A DNA stretch of 64,000 nucleotides from Bacillota bacterium (GCA_023442465.1 JAEZZQ010000048.1:71790-135789); one strand, 5' to 3'; numbered from the stretch's first letter, positions 36,031 to 45,056 are shown. Made by a program: numbers and translations. Notes: generated by a model not told the origin, from the sequence alone.

Positions 36031-36077
36031 AAGCCGGACGGATTGATTGCATTGGCATATCAATCTATCCGGCTTTT
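36031..36077 (+). terminator. Terminator of the trehalose operon
   Basis: AAGCCGGA plus GATTGAT pair with ATCAATC plus TCCGGCTT across a two-base internal mismatch, followed by TTTT. It lies 8 bases after the treC stop. Confidence 0.85.
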
Positions 36078-36116
36078 AGTGAGAGGAACTTGCTCTTTGC
36101 AGCCCCTTGCTTCAAG

Positions 36117-37844
36117 CTATTGGGATACTGTAAATAACGAATAGAAGAATCCTTTTTTCCCCATTAGCTCTGCAAAACTTCCCATCTCCTCTACCCTTCC
36201 ATTCTTAAATACGAGAATCTTATCATATTTACAAAGTAATGCTTCCTCCAGTCTGTGAGTTACTACGATACGAGTCAGGCCCGAAATATCCAGGATGGAG
36301 TTGCTCACGGCATAGGCTGTCTTGGCATCGAGAGCGGCGGTAGCTTCATCTACAAGCATCACCGGCGTGCCGCGAAGCAGACAGCGGGCAATGGAAATGC
36401 GCTGGCGTTCGCCGCCGGACAGTCCGTTTCCATTCTCCCCGCAGGCGTAATCCTTTCCCCTCTCAGCGATAAACGGCGCTAAGCCGGACATATTCACCGC
36501 ATCGCGAAGCTCTTCCTCCGTAAAGTCCCTGAACATCGTAATATTATCCTTCACCGTGCTATTGAATACAAAGACATTCTGCTGAACGATGGAAACAATG
36601 TCGTACAACGAAGCGGAATCTATATCCCGAAGCTCATTGCCGTCAAACAGAATCTCGCCTTCATAGTCCTCTCTGCTTCCCATTAAAAGATTGAGCAGCG
36701 TAGACTTGCCGCTTCCTGAGCCTCCCACGATGGCATAGCTTTTTCCCGCTTCGAAGCATAGGTCGATTCCTTGAAGCACAGGCGCATCCTCCTCATAAGA
36801 AAAAGACAGTCTTTTCAATTCTATTCCCCGTGTGAGCGCAGGCTCCATCTCTTTCCCGCTTTTGCGGACATTGGAATGGATGGCAGCGGATAACTTGTCA
36901 ATCAGAGCATATGCTGCTTTTTTGTTCGCAAGAATCTGGGGCACATCGGCAATGGGGGTGAGTACGTAATTCATGAGCTGTACGAAGACGATGACCACAC
37001 CCGCGGTAACACCGCGTCCGGTAAGTGCCAGATACGCTCCAAACAGAAACACACCGAATTGAGCTATGATTCCGGCTACGGTTCCAATCGTCTGAATGAC
37101 AGTCTCCGTCCTACGCCTCCTGCATTTGGCTTCCTCCGCTGCCTCATTACTTTTGGCAAAAAGACAGAAAACCTCACGTTCGGCCTTGAAGCTTTTAATG
37201 ACAGAAAAGCCGGATAACATATCCTTTACCATTCCAATAAAATTCTCGTTTTTGTCGGAAACCACCTTCTCCTGCGTTGCCAGGCGATTTCCTGCAACAA
37301 CAGAAGCGATTACCGGAAAGACGGAAAGCAGGAAGGCCACCAACGTCAGAAATGGGCTGTAATACAGCATAAGAGCAAAGGCCCCTGCAAACATGATCAA
37401 TTCCCGAACCAGGGTAAATATTTGGGCGAGGTAGTTATTCTCAATACTGGTAGCATCGTTAGACAGCGCTGAAATATAGGCAGAAGTATTCTCACCGGTA
37501 AAGGCATTGATATTCTTCTTCGCCATCTCCTCGAACGCGTAATCCTTGTATTGCCTCATGGCCCTTTTTATGAAACGGGGGCGGGCATAATATTCTAAAG
37601 CCGAAACCATGACAATACCTGCAATGATAGCCAATAAAATCATGGCAAGCTGCAGAAGTGAAAACATCACGACATCTCCCGATGCGGTATCGATAATTTG
37701 CTGCATCAACCATGAAATTATCAGGTTCCCCAAGGCCATCAGAACCGAGGCCGTCATTGCCGCGAGGAAACTCCATTTATTTTGTCTATAAAACTGCTTG
37801 GTAAATTCTTTGCGGTATGTGATAACTTCACTATTTTTCTTCAT
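36117..37844 (-). CDS. ABC transporter, fused permease and ATPase (exporter type)
   Basis: About 575 residues from ATG 37844, which has TTTGGAGG about 10 bases upstream. Six membrane segments lie in about residues 20-310. The nucleotide-binding domain has Walker A GGSGSGKST (about 380), signature LSGGERQRISIARC (about 480) and Walker B VMLVDEATAALD. It forms a homo- or heterodimeric exporter of peptides, lipids or drugs. It overlaps the end of the XRE regulator gene by 14 bases, so the two are coupled and the regulator may control its own exporter. Confidence 0.9.
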   Translation of the reverse strand: MKKNSEVITYRKEFTKQFYRQNKWSFLAAMTASVLMALGNLIISWLMQQIIDTASGDVVMFSLLQLAMILLAIIAGIVMVSALEYYARPRFIKRAMRQYKDYAFEEMAKKNINAFTGENTSAYISALSNDATSIENNYLAQIFTLVRELIMFAGAFALMLYYSPFLTLVAFLLSVFPVIASVVAGNRLATQEKVVSDKNENFIGMVKDMLSGFSVIKSFKAEREVFCLFAKSNEAAEEAKCRRRRTETVIQTIGTVAGIIAQFGVFLFGAYLALTGRGVTAGVVIVFVQLMNYVLTPIADVPQILANKKAAYALIDKLSAAIHSNVRKSGKEMEPALTRGIELKRLSFSYEEDAPVLQGIDLCFEAGKSYAIVGGSGSGKSTLLNLLMGSREDYEGEILFDGNELRDIDSASLYDIVSIVQQNVFVFNSTVKDNITMFRDFTEEELRDAVNMSGLAPFIAERGKDYACGENGNGLSGGERQRISIARCLLRGTPVMLVDEATAALDAKTAYAVSNSILDISGLTRIVVTHRLEEALLCKYDKILVFKNGRVEEMGSFAELMGKKGFFYSLFTVSQ

Positions 37845-38928
37845 TCTTAATATTCCTCCAAAGCTTGGTAAAAATCGAACCCGTTCTTTCATTCGAAGTC
37901 AGAGCTTTCTCAATTCCTCCCATGGCGGTCTCGCCAAAGTTATCACCGACAGTCTGCGTTTTTCCATAATAAAATTTTATGTTTCGGACATCGTAAACCT
38001 GCATGTTATCGGAAGCCTGCGAAGCGTCGAAGACTCGCGCCATCGCCACCGCCTGCCCGAGATACTCCTTTGTCATTTCTACGTCATCCATAACTGCCGC
38101 GACCTGCGCACAGCCGGAAAGCAATATGACCTGCATCTTATCCAGATAAGATACCTTATGCGGAAGTTTCAGTCCTTCCAATACTCCGTACAGCCAAAGG
38201 AGGGCTTCTATTGACTGTTTCTCATCACCCTTGCTGTCAAAGCATCCGGAAAGACCTATTATCGTTTGAAACAATCCCATTACGCAGTCCACAAGATTCT
38301 CAGAAAGATACGGTAATGCCTCTTCGCACCGGTCACTTTGAGAAAGAAGCATCCCAATCAGCCCATTATTAATCCCACAAGCGTTATACTTTTTCAGAGT
38401 GTCCAAAGCCGGCTCTATCTCTCCCAGAGCCACATATACTTGGCCTATGTTGATTTGAAGCGACAGCTCGCTTATCCCTTCGTCAGTATTCTGTGAAATC
38501 AACCCACATGCCCGTCCATACAACTCCAGTGCCTTATGCAGCGCCGATTTATCGTTTCTTTCCACTCCTGCCAATTGAAACAGGTCGGCGCTCTGGTAAA
38601 CGACATCGAAGCTATTGGGGTACCGCTGCAGGGCCTTCTCCGCTTCCGCAATTCCTTCCTGAATTCTCTTGGAAATACGAAGATTACGAATTTTTTCCGC
38701 TGCAAGCTCCATGGTTCTGCAATTGAGCTGGTATCCAAAGAGTACATCGACAGATATTTCAAAGAGATCAGCTAACTCGGGAATCATACCGATATCAGGA
38801 TTGGAAAGGCCGGATTCCCATTTCGATACGGCTCCCACGGTAACTCCCATTGCCTCGGCCAGCTGCTCTTGTGTCAGACACAGCTCCTTCCGATAATGGC
38901 GAATATTTTCACCAATTGTGATTTTCAT
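37831..38928 (-). CDS. XRE-family regulator with TPR-like C-terminus
   Basis: About 365 residues. Residues 5-60 are an XRE helix-turn-helix (IRHYRKELCLTQEQLAEAMGVTVGAVSKWESGLSNPDI). The remaining 300 residues are helical with TPR-like repeats (IQEGIAEAEKALQRYPNSFDVVYQSADLFQ). This domain plan is common in Firmicute regulators of neighbouring ABC transporters and sometimes of peptide-sensing RRNPP type. The ribosome binding site is weak (AAAGG about 13 bases upstream), so the start is uncertain; a GTG at 38952 is the alternative. Confidence 0.85.
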   Translation of the reverse strand: MKITIGENIRHYRKELCLTQEQLAEAMGVTVGAVSKWESGLSNPDIGMIPELADLFEISVDVLFGYQLNCRTMELAAEKIRNLRISKRIQEGIAEAEKALQRYPNSFDVVYQSADLFQLAGVERNDKSALHKALELYGRACGLISQNTDEGISELSLQINIGQVYVALGEIEPALDTLKKYNACGINNGLIGMLLSQSDRCEEALPYLSENLVDCVMGLFQTIIGLSGCFDSKGDEKQSIEALLWLYGVLEGLKLPHKVSYLDKMQVILLSGCAQVAAVMDDVEMTKEYLGQAVAMARVFDASQASDNMQVYDVRNIKFYYGKTQTVGDNFGETAMGGIEKALTSNERTGSIFTKLWRNIKNEEK

Positions 38929-39109
38929 AGTAATAATCTTACCTTTCTCCACATCACAGTGCCTTCCTTGTGAGCGTGAATTTATGCAGAGATGCTTTTC
39001 ACCTCTCTCGTTTACGGTTCTCGTAGTATTATTATAAGGCGTTTATATATGCACTGGAAGATACTTATTGTAAAAATAGTAAAATTATTTTTTTACTATT
39101 GGTATAATT

Positions 39110-39682
39110 TCAATGAACGCACAAGCTCTAGATGCTTATGTGATAAATTTAATACGGGAAGTAAATGTATGATTGCCACGGCAGTGAATAAAACTTGCCG
39201 TTGCAGTGGTTCTCAGAAAAACATATGTATAATGCTCTTGGATGTGGAAGGGCTGGAATAAATGTGATAAAATAATACATGCCGATTACATATTCTTCAT
39301 ATCGCCTCATTATGCTCCAATACCCGCGAAATTAAGCATGATTCTCGAAAAAATGGAACAAATCACTTTTTTGCATTGGTGGAAGGATAATACATACAAA
39401 TCGGAGGTATATAACATCCCCGCAGGAATCATTTCCCACGGAGGAGGCTCAGACTGGGCATTGCAAAGCTACAAGGCAATGGTAAATGACACTATCGCCA
39501 ATGCTCTGGACACGATACAACTAAAAGTGATTTCATACAACGATAGTTGGAATACTGGTATCGCTTTGCCGGTAGAAAATATCATTCAGGAAGACGATAT
39601 TTTTCCAATACAAGAATATAATTGGCCCAACATAGATGTTCTTTTGTGTAAATACGTCGAAACTATTTTGCAGGAACACTAG
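39110..39682 (+). pseudogene. Decayed flavodoxin-like / NADPH-dependent FMN reductase gene
   Basis: The intact downstream frame (39242-39682, about 146 codons) has no ribosome binding site and reads CDKIIHADYIFFISPHYAPI then KLSMILEKMEQITFLHW, which matches the middle and end of flavodoxin-fold NAD(P)H-dependent FMN reductases. The normal start with the FMN phosphate-binding loop is missing. Upstream, pieces such as AQALDAYVINLIREVNV in another frame, interrupted by stops, look like the eroded N-terminal half. I infer truncation plus frameshifts. The C-terminal half also ends close to the convergent acetyltransferase gene, overlapping it by 4 bases. Confidence 0.6.
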
Positions 39683-40539
39683 GGACTTGCACATAAAAAG
39701 TCCTCCACCACATACCTCTCATACTCCTTCCCTTTGTCCTCCACACTATCTATTCTCACGAAGCCAAGTCTCGTGCATAGCCTGATGGAGGCCTCATTGT
39801 CCTTTTTAACCAGGGCCTGTACCTTATCGAAGCCAAGCTCCTCTTTCCCGTAATCGAGGATGGCGCGACAGACTTCATAGGCATAGCCTTTATGCTGATA
39901 GGGAACGGCGATCACAAATCCCAGCTCAGGGATGTCAAATCCTTCCCTCCAACTGATTCCGGCCCGTCCGATTACGGTTTCGCTCTCCTTGCCTACGATA
40001 CTCCACAGACCATAGCCATAGAAGCTATAGATTTTCTTTATGTATTCCCGGGTATATTCCCGTTCTTCCTCCGGTTCTTCGAACAAATCTTCCATATAAA
40101 ATGTAATGGACGGCTCCTTATATATTTGATAAAAAGCGTCCACATCTTCCACCGTCATCTCCCGGATAATACATCTCTTCGTCTCCATAATCGTCCATGG
40201 CTTTCCCGACAGGCGCATGTACGCCATGGCAAAAGAATCGAAGGTAAGCTCCTCGATATCTGTTATCGCGTATAGCGCAGCCGACAAATCCTGCTCTTTA
40301 TTCTTCTCGTGTAAAAGCGCGATTGCGTAGTACCCGTTTTGTTTTAACGCTTGCAAAGTTTCCTCTTCGTCCGTTACGAACAACGTATTCCCTTTATCAT
40401 ACGCCGCTTGTCCGCTTTCTGTCCGCGGCAGCTTTCCTGTTATAACCTTATCGCCATCTTTGCCGAAATTTTTCTTCATCTGCTCTATTGCCGACATCTG
40501 GCTCTCATCACCAATAAGAAAAACTATTTCCTTTAACAT
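39679..40539 (-). CDS. GNAT-family N-acetyltransferase with N-terminal HAD-like remnant
   Basis: 286 residues. The C-terminal 170 residues form a GNAT fold with the acetyl-CoA loop (VIAVPYQHKGYAYEVCRAILDYGKEELG) and LVKKDNEASIRLCTRLGF. The first 110 residues (TLFVTDEEETLQALKQNGYYAIALLHEKN) resemble the end of a HAD-like domain used in some Lachnospiraceae acetyltransferases. A GGGGGAG site precedes the ATG. It probably acetylates an amino group on a protein or small molecule in the cytoplasm; the substrate is not apparent. Confidence 0.85.
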   Translation of the reverse strand: MLKEIVFLIGDESQMSAIEQMKKNFGKDGDKVITGKLPRTESGQAAYDKGNTLFVTDEEETLQALKQNGYYAIALLHEKNKEQDLSAALYAITDIEELTFDSFAMAYMRLSGKPWTIMETKRCIIREMTVEDVDAFYQIYKEPSITFYMEDLFEEPEEEREYTREYIKKIYSFYGYGLWSIVGKESETVIGRAGISWREGFDIPELGFVIAVPYQHKGYAYEVCRAILDYGKEELGFDKVQALVKKDNEASIRLCTRLGFVRIDSVEDKGKEYERYVVEDFLCASP

Positions 40540-40629
40540 ATCTCCCCCTATTTACTATCCGTCCATTATAGGCTAGAATAAAACATGGAAATATTATAAA
40601 ACAAATTATCACAGAAGGGAAGTAAAGCA

Positions 40630-41151
40630 ATGGCACAGAATCCTATTGTTACATTTACGATGGAAAACGGCGACGTAATCAAGGCGGAGTTATATCCTGA
40701 AATCGCGCCCGAAAGCGTTAATAATTTTATTAGTTTAATCAACAAGAACTTTTACGACGGACTCATTTTCCACAGAGTTATCCGCGGCTTTATGATTCAG
40801 GGCGGAGATCCGGAAGGAACCGGAATGGGAGGCCCGGGCTACAGCATCAAGGGAGAATTCAGCCAGAACGGCGTAGAAAATAACTTGAAGCATACGGAAG
40901 GAGTTCTCTCCATGGCGAGAAGCATGCACCCCGATTCCGCAGGCTCTCAATTTTTCATTATGCACAAAAATTCTCCTCATCTGGACGGTTCTTATGCCGC
41001 ATTCGGCAAAGTAACGGAGGGCCTGGAATTTATAAATAAAATCGCGGAAACGGCTACTGACCGTTCCGATCGTCCGCTAGAGCCTCAGATTATAAAAACG
41101 GTTACTGTCGAAACCTTTGGCGAAGTTTATCCCGAACCTCAGAAAATTTAA
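40630..41151 (+). CDS. Cyclophilin-type peptidyl-prolyl isomerase
   Basis: A 173-residue protein catalysing cis-trans isomerisation at proline. Active-site segments are FHRVIRGFMIQGGDPEGTG (Arg near residue 55) and SAGSQFFIMHKNSPHLDGSYAAFGKV. There is no signal peptide, so it is cytoplasmic. The length fits the short bacterial PpiB class. It is monocistronic, with AAGGGAAG upstream of the ATG and candidate hairpin terminators downstream at 41205-41233 and 41385-41412. Confidence 0.95.
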   Translation: MAQNPIVTFTMENGDVIKAELYPEIAPESVNNFISLINKNFYDGLIFHRVIRGFMIQGGDPEGTGMGGPGYSIKGEFSQNGVENNLKHTEGVLSMARSMHPDSAGSQFFIMHKNSPHLDGSYAAFGKVTEGLEFINKIAETATDRSDRPLEPQIIKTVTVETFGEVYPEPQKI

Positions 41152-41384
41152 ATACTATTTAAAAAGTTTTCAGTAATCTAATTTAATATTTTTTAAATTG
41201 TTGGACGAGATTGGTACTTTTGTACTGTCTCGTTCATAGTTTATTCATATTTATTTTAAAAAAACTTCAATTCCACAACATTCTTTAGACATTTCTTTTA
41301 GCTATACTATCAATATAAGATACAGCAAAAACAAAAAAGCCAATAACAGTTAATTGATTTATTAAATAACTTTTTCATAATAAG

Positions 41385-41412
41385 TGCCAAGTAAAGAAAC
41401 CTTTACTTGGCA
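41385..41412 (+). terminator. Hairpin downstream of the cyclophilin gene
   Basis: TGCCAAGTAAAG and CTTTACTTGGCA form a perfect 12-bp stem with loop AAAC, followed 7 bases later by TTTTT. It is about 235 bases from the stop codon, so it may instead belong to another small transcript. Confidence 0.5.
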
Positions 41413-41488
41413 TCCTCCCTTTTTAGGGGTAATATGCTATTTTTAAAAGTTCATCATAGCGTGAAACAGAATCCATTTACAAGGATCA

Positions 41489-41620
41489 GAACAAAAGTGT
41501 GCTTTGCACACTCTCGCGACCAAGAACTTTGGCAGCACAGCTTTTGTTCCGCGCGCGCAGCTGCGCATTGTTTGCCCGAAGGGCTTTTATTTAATAGAAG
41601 CACTTTCCTATTACATAAAA
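41489..41620 (+). repeat. Dispersed intergenic repeat, family B, most complete copy
   Basis: The outer arms GAACAAAAG (41489-41497) and CTTTTGTTC (41541-41549) enclose a perfect small hairpin AGTGTGC-TTT-GCACACT and a CCAA/TTGG hairpin. The right half, from 41531, shares 32 identical bases with 15677-15708. The tail TTTCCTATTACATAAAA (41604-41620) is shared with 56650-56666 and, in part, with 60825-60839. It directly abuts the aldolase terminator. Confidence 0.75.
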
Positions 41621-41622
41621 TA

Positions 41623-41656
41623 AGCCGGCATCGAATTCTTATACCCGATGCCGGCT
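41623..41656 (-). terminator. Terminator of the class II aldolase gene
   Basis: AGCCGGCATCG and CGATGCCGGCT make a perfect 11-bp stem. On the minus strand it is followed by TATTTTATG and on the plus strand by CGTTTTT, so it may work both ways. Confidence 0.88.
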
Positions 41657-41715
41657 CGTTTTTAGCCGAAGCCTGTTTTTAATTAAAGTTTATTCCTTAC
41701 GCCGGAACCTGTTAT

Positions 41716-42579
41716 TTAAGCTTTGTTTACAGAACCAAACAGTTCCATTTTCTCTTTAACAGTAGCCTTGATAGCCTCAAAGCCCGGAGCGAGAAGCTTA
41801 CGAGGATCGAAGCCTTTGCCCTGAAGGTCTTTTCCTTCTTCGATGTATTTACGTGTAGCTGCTGCAAAGGACAACTGGCATTCCGTGTTAACGTTGATTT
41901 TAGCAACGCCGAGAGAGATAGCCTTTTTGATCATGTCAGCCGGGATTCCCGTACCGCCGTGAAGAACGAGAGGCATGTCTCCTGTCAGCTTCTGGATAGC
42001 ATCCAATGTCTCAAAGGAAAGTCCCTTCCAGTTTTCAGGATATTTGCCGTGGATATTGCCGATACCTGCTGCCAGGAAATCGATGCCGAGGTCAGCGATT
42101 TCTTTACACTCCTGAGGATCTGCACATTCGCCGGCACCAATAACGCCGTCTTCTTCTCCGCCGATGGAACCAACTTCAGCTTCGATAGAAATTCCCTTTG
42201 CGTGGGATGCTGCAACCAATTCCTTCGTCTTTTCTACGTTCTCAGCGATCGGATAGTGAGAACCGTCGAACATTACGGATGAAAAACCTGCTTCGATGCA
42301 CTTATAGCAGTGATCGTAGCTGCCGTGATCCAAGTGAAGAGCAACGGGAACTGTAATATTCAAGCCTTTGATTAAGCCGTTTACCATGCCAACTACCGTT
42401 TCATATCCGCCCATGTATTTACCTGCTCCTTCGGATACGCCGAGGATAACGGGAGAATTGTTTTCCTGAGCTGTCAAAAGAACTGCTTTTGTCCACTCAA
42501 GGTTGTTGATATTGAACTGTCCGACTGCATATTGGCCGGCTTTTGCTTTTTGAAGCATTTCTGTAGCTGAAACTAACAT
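41716..42579 (-). CDS. fba: Class II fructose-bisphosphate aldolase
   Basis: About 287 residues from ATG 42579, with GGAGG 8 bases upstream. It cleaves fructose-1,6-bisphosphate to the two triose phosphates in glycolysis, using a divalent metal. The zinc-binding region LHLDHGSYDHCYKCIEAGFSSVMFDGSH, the segment GIGNIHGKYPENWKGL and the phosphate-binding VLHGGTGIP with INVNTECQ are all present. The length fits the class IIA family. It is monocistronic, with a terminator right after the stop. Confidence 0.95.
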   Translation of the reverse strand: MLVSATEMLQKAKAGQYAVGQFNINNLEWTKAVLLTAQENNSPVILGVSEGAGKYMGGYETVVGMVNGLIKGLNITVPVALHLDHGSYDHCYKCIEAGFSSVMFDGSHYPIAENVEKTKELVAASHAKGISIEAEVGSIGGEEDGVIGAGECADPQECKEIADLGIDFLAAGIGNIHGKYPENWKGLSFETLDAIQKLTGDMPLVLHGGTGIPADMIKKAISLGVAKINVNTECQLSFAAATRKYIEEGKDLQGKGFDPRKLLAPGFEAIKATVKEKMELFGSVNKA

Positions 42580-42752
42580 TTTATTTACCTCCATATAATA
42601 AATTTATCAAATTCACCGAACCTATTATACCCCATTCACGCCAAAAAGGAAACAACAAAGCTGTAAAAAATGTGGAAAATAGGCAAATATAAGAAAATGA
42701 ACACCTTTTTGCCAATCCCGGAAGGAAAATCAGATATCATTCCAATCCACCT

Positions 42753-43679
42753 TTATTTCACCGGTCGCTCTATCTTAGCCGCATTCTTACCCGGCACTTT
42801 GATCCTTACCGCCTGTTTCATGTTATGGATGCTCACACTTTTATGATTTCCGCCGAATTCTCCATCCAAGGTCCACGGAATCTCAATATCGGATTCAAAG
42901 GTAACCGATGATGTCTTAAAACAGTACATATAATCCGTATTGATATTGCGATTCAAAAGAGCTGCCATGATATTATTGAGCTCCAAAGGATTAGAAGGCA
43001 TCTTGATCAAGGTCACCTCGAACTCTCCGTCATCCAATTCCACATATTTGCCGGTAATCCGCTTAAAGCCCCCCACTGAGATAGAATTGGTCACCATGCC
43101 GAAAATGAATTCTTCCTCCATGGTCACGTCGCCGTATGCGACCTTAAGCCTATAAGATTTGATGCTGGGTATTCTCTTCATGCCTTCCAGAATATATGCC
43201 ATATGCCCCAGCACATTTTTCACATCCTGACTGGTTCCGTAGGACACGTCCGTAAAAAGTCCGAACGCTGCAATATAGACAAAGCTTTCCTTATTGAATG
43301 CTCCCACATCGCATGCGTAGTCCTTCCCCTTTACTATAGCCTGCGCTGCCTTCAGCATATCATTGGGTATTCCCAGACTTTTTGCGAAATCATTGGTGCT
43401 GCCTGCCGGAATATAGCCAATGGGAATTTGTTTCGTACTGCGGAGCATACCGTTTACTGCCTCATCCAGCGTGCCGTCACCGCCGCAGCAAACGAGAATG
43501 TCATATCTGTCCTTCTTATTCTGCACCGCACACACTGCGTCCCCTTCGCACTGCGTGGGATATACGGTAACCTCATACCCAGCCTTAACAAATACATCTA
43601 TAATATCCTGAAGCTTATTTCTAATCTTCGCTTTCCCCGAGCGGGGATTAAATACAAAAAACATTTCTTTATCAGCCAT
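42753..43679 (-). CDS. Diacylglycerol kinase-like lipid kinase (DagK/YegS family)
   Basis: About 308 residues from ATG 43679, preceded by AAGGGG. The N-terminal catalytic domain has the nucleotide motif CCGGDGTLDEAVNGML (about residues 55-70) and PAGSTNDFAKSLG. It phosphorylates diacylglycerol or a similar lipid at the membrane, recycling lipid from envelope synthesis. It lies downstream of the Crh-like gene, separated by 150 bases that carry structured repeats. Confidence 0.9.
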   Translation of the reverse strand: MADKEMFFVFNPRSGKAKIRNKLQDIIDVFVKAGYEVTVYPTQCEGDAVCAVQNKKDRYDILVCCGGDGTLDEAVNGMLRSTKQIPIGYIPAGSTNDFAKSLGIPNDMLKAAQAIVKGKDYACDVGAFNKESFVYIAAFGLFTDVSYGTSQDVKNVLGHMAYILEGMKRIPSIKSYRLKVAYGDVTMEEEFIFGMVTNSISVGGFKRITGKYVELDDGEFEVTLIKMPSNPLELNNIMAALLNRNINTDYMYCFKTSSVTFESDIEIPWTLDGEFGGNHKSVSIHNMKQAVRIKVPGKNAAKIERPVK

Positions 43680-43720
43680 ATAGTTCCCCTTTTCAATCCT
43701 CAACTTTACAAAGTCAAATC

Positions 43721-43812
43721 GGAGCATCCTAAGATGCTCCGCGTTAAGTCTTTATTCCTACGTAGGCAACGAATCAAAGGACATGCCAGCATGCCCGCCT
43801 GGCGACTGCCTA
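43721..43812 (-). repeat. Structured intergenic element (family C)
   Basis: On the minus strand TAGGCA (43812-43807) pairs with TGCCTA (43768-43763), enclosing the hairpin GCCAG/CTGGC (43785-43803). The palindrome CCTACGTAGG overlaps the right arm at 43757-43766. A separate perfect hairpin GGAGCATC-CTAA-GATGCTCC is at 43721-43740. There is no U tract, so it is not a plain terminator. No second copy was seen in this window. Confidence 0.55.
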
Positions 43813-43830
43813 TAGGTCATATATGAAGTT

Positions 43831-44094
43831 TTAACTTACTTTTCCTTTTAATAAATATTCTTCGATATCCGCTACTGCCTGCGTCTCATCCTGACCGTCG
43901 GCAATTACAGTTACCGTTTCACCGCTATCGAGTCCTAAACTCATCATGCCCATGATACTCTTCGCATTCACCTTTTTTCCTTCGGATTCAATGTAAACGG
44001 AGCAGGCATGCTTACTAGCCACCTGTACCAATACTGCCACCGGTCTAGCCTCTAATCCTGTAGGCAATTGAATCTTCATCACTTTTTCGATCAT
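43831..44094 (-). CDS. HPr-like protein lacking the catalytic histidine (Crh-like)
   Basis: 87 residues with the HPr fold. The usual phospho-His15 of the GLHARPA motif is Glu15 here (PTGLEARPVAV), while regulatory Ser46 is kept (NAKSIMGMMSLG). It therefore cannot pass phosphate in the PTS but can be phosphorylated by HprK, which is encoded in the same gene run, and could act as a CcpA cofactor as Crh does in Bacillus (Gln15 there). It follows whiA by 15 bases, as in the yvcJ-yvcK-whiA-crh cluster, although yvcK is absent. Good GGAGGAG site. Confidence 0.9.
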   Translation of the reverse strand: MIEKVMKIQLPTGLEARPVAVLVQVASKHACSVYIESEGKKVNAKSIMGMMSLGLDSGETVTVIADGQDETQAVADIEEYLLKGKVS

Positions 44095-44109
44095 AACGTC
44101 TCCTCCTTT

Positions 44110-45054
44110 TTAACTTCTAAGCCTGTCAGCCAACTCACTTAATTTCCTAAGTCTATGGTTCATCCCCGATTTTCCAACCGGAGGTTCTAAGATTTGTCCT
44201 AATTCCTTTAATGTTGCATCCGGATATTCTAATCTTATTTGTGCCGCTTCTCTTATGTTATCTGGTAGATTCTGAAATCCATAATGATCCCTAATCAGGA
44301 GGATGTCCTCTATCTGTTTGGATGATGCGTTTACCGTCTTGGTAATATTAGCCGTTTCGCAGTTTACCTTCCTATTGATGGAACCTCTCATTTCTTTTAT
44401 GATTCTGTAGTTTTCAAAATTCATAAGGGAAATATGGGCTTCCATGATATTTAATAAGTCTGCTATACTGGCGCCTTCTTTTAAGTACACCACATAATAT
44501 TTCTTTCTTATTACGATCTTCGCCTCCACTTGAAAGCTCTGTATCAGAGATTGAAGGCGAACAGCTTGTTCTTCATAGGAACAGACAAATTCTAAATGAT
44601 AGCTTTTTTCCGGGTCGCTCATGGAACCCGTGCAGAGAAAAGTCCCCCGCAGGAATGCCCTTTTGCAACAGGCATTTTTGATTAACAGCGGATTTACTCC
44701 GCTGCGCGTGGCTTTTTGAATTCCGCCTTCCTCATACATTTTAACAGCTTGAAGAACTTTGTCAACCCGTTCTCTTCCTGTAATCAATGTAACATATGTA
44801 TGATTTCTATATTCTTCCAAAAGCTCTTTAAAAGCAATATCAGTATATATATTAAAGGTTTTCTTCAATAATGTAAAGACCTTTCTAATAACTGCCTCAT
44901 TTTCTGTCTGAAGGCAGAGCCTTGTATCCGACTCTGAACCGACTTCCAATTTGCCATATAAGCTGATAATCGCCGCCAGTTCTGCCAACTGGCAATGCCT
45001 GGATGGACTGACTGTTCTTGCCAACTCCTCTTTTACTTCCGCGGAAAAAGACAT
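44110..45054 (-). CDS. whiA: DNA-binding protein WhiA
   Basis: 314 residues. The N-terminal part is a degenerate LAGLIDADG homing-endonuclease fold (about 20-215, containing CCKRAFLRGTFLCTGSMSDPEKSYHLEF) and the C-terminal 80 residues a helix-turn-helix (LGQILEPPVGKSGMNHRLRKLSELA). WhiA affects cell division and chromosome segregation in Firmicutes and sporulation in actinomycetes. The start is two bases after the rapZ stop, indicating tight coupling. Confidence 0.95.
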   Translation of the reverse strand: MSFSAEVKEELARTVSPSRHCQLAELAAIISLYGKLEVGSESDTRLCLQTENEAVIRKVFTLLKKTFNIYTDIAFKELLEEYRNHTYVTLITGRERVDKVLQAVKMYEEGGIQKATRSGVNPLLIKNACCKRAFLRGTFLCTGSMSDPEKSYHLEFVCSYEEQAVRLQSLIQSFQVEAKIVIRKKYYVVYLKEGASIADLLNIMEAHISLMNFENYRIIKEMRGSINRKVNCETANITKTVNASSKQIEDILLIRDHYGFQNLPDNIREAAQIRLEYPDATLKELGQILEPPVGKSGMNHRLRKLSELADRLRS

Positions 45055-45056
45055 AA

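Larger units (their letters stand above)
41152..41715. other. Long intergenic region between cyclophilin and aldolase genes
   Basis: 564 bases without a credible gene. It contains an imperfect hairpin (41205-41233), a perfect 12-bp hairpin (41385-41412), a dispersed family B repeat with its own nested hairpins (41489-41620) and the aldolase terminator (41623-41656). Confidence 0.75.
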
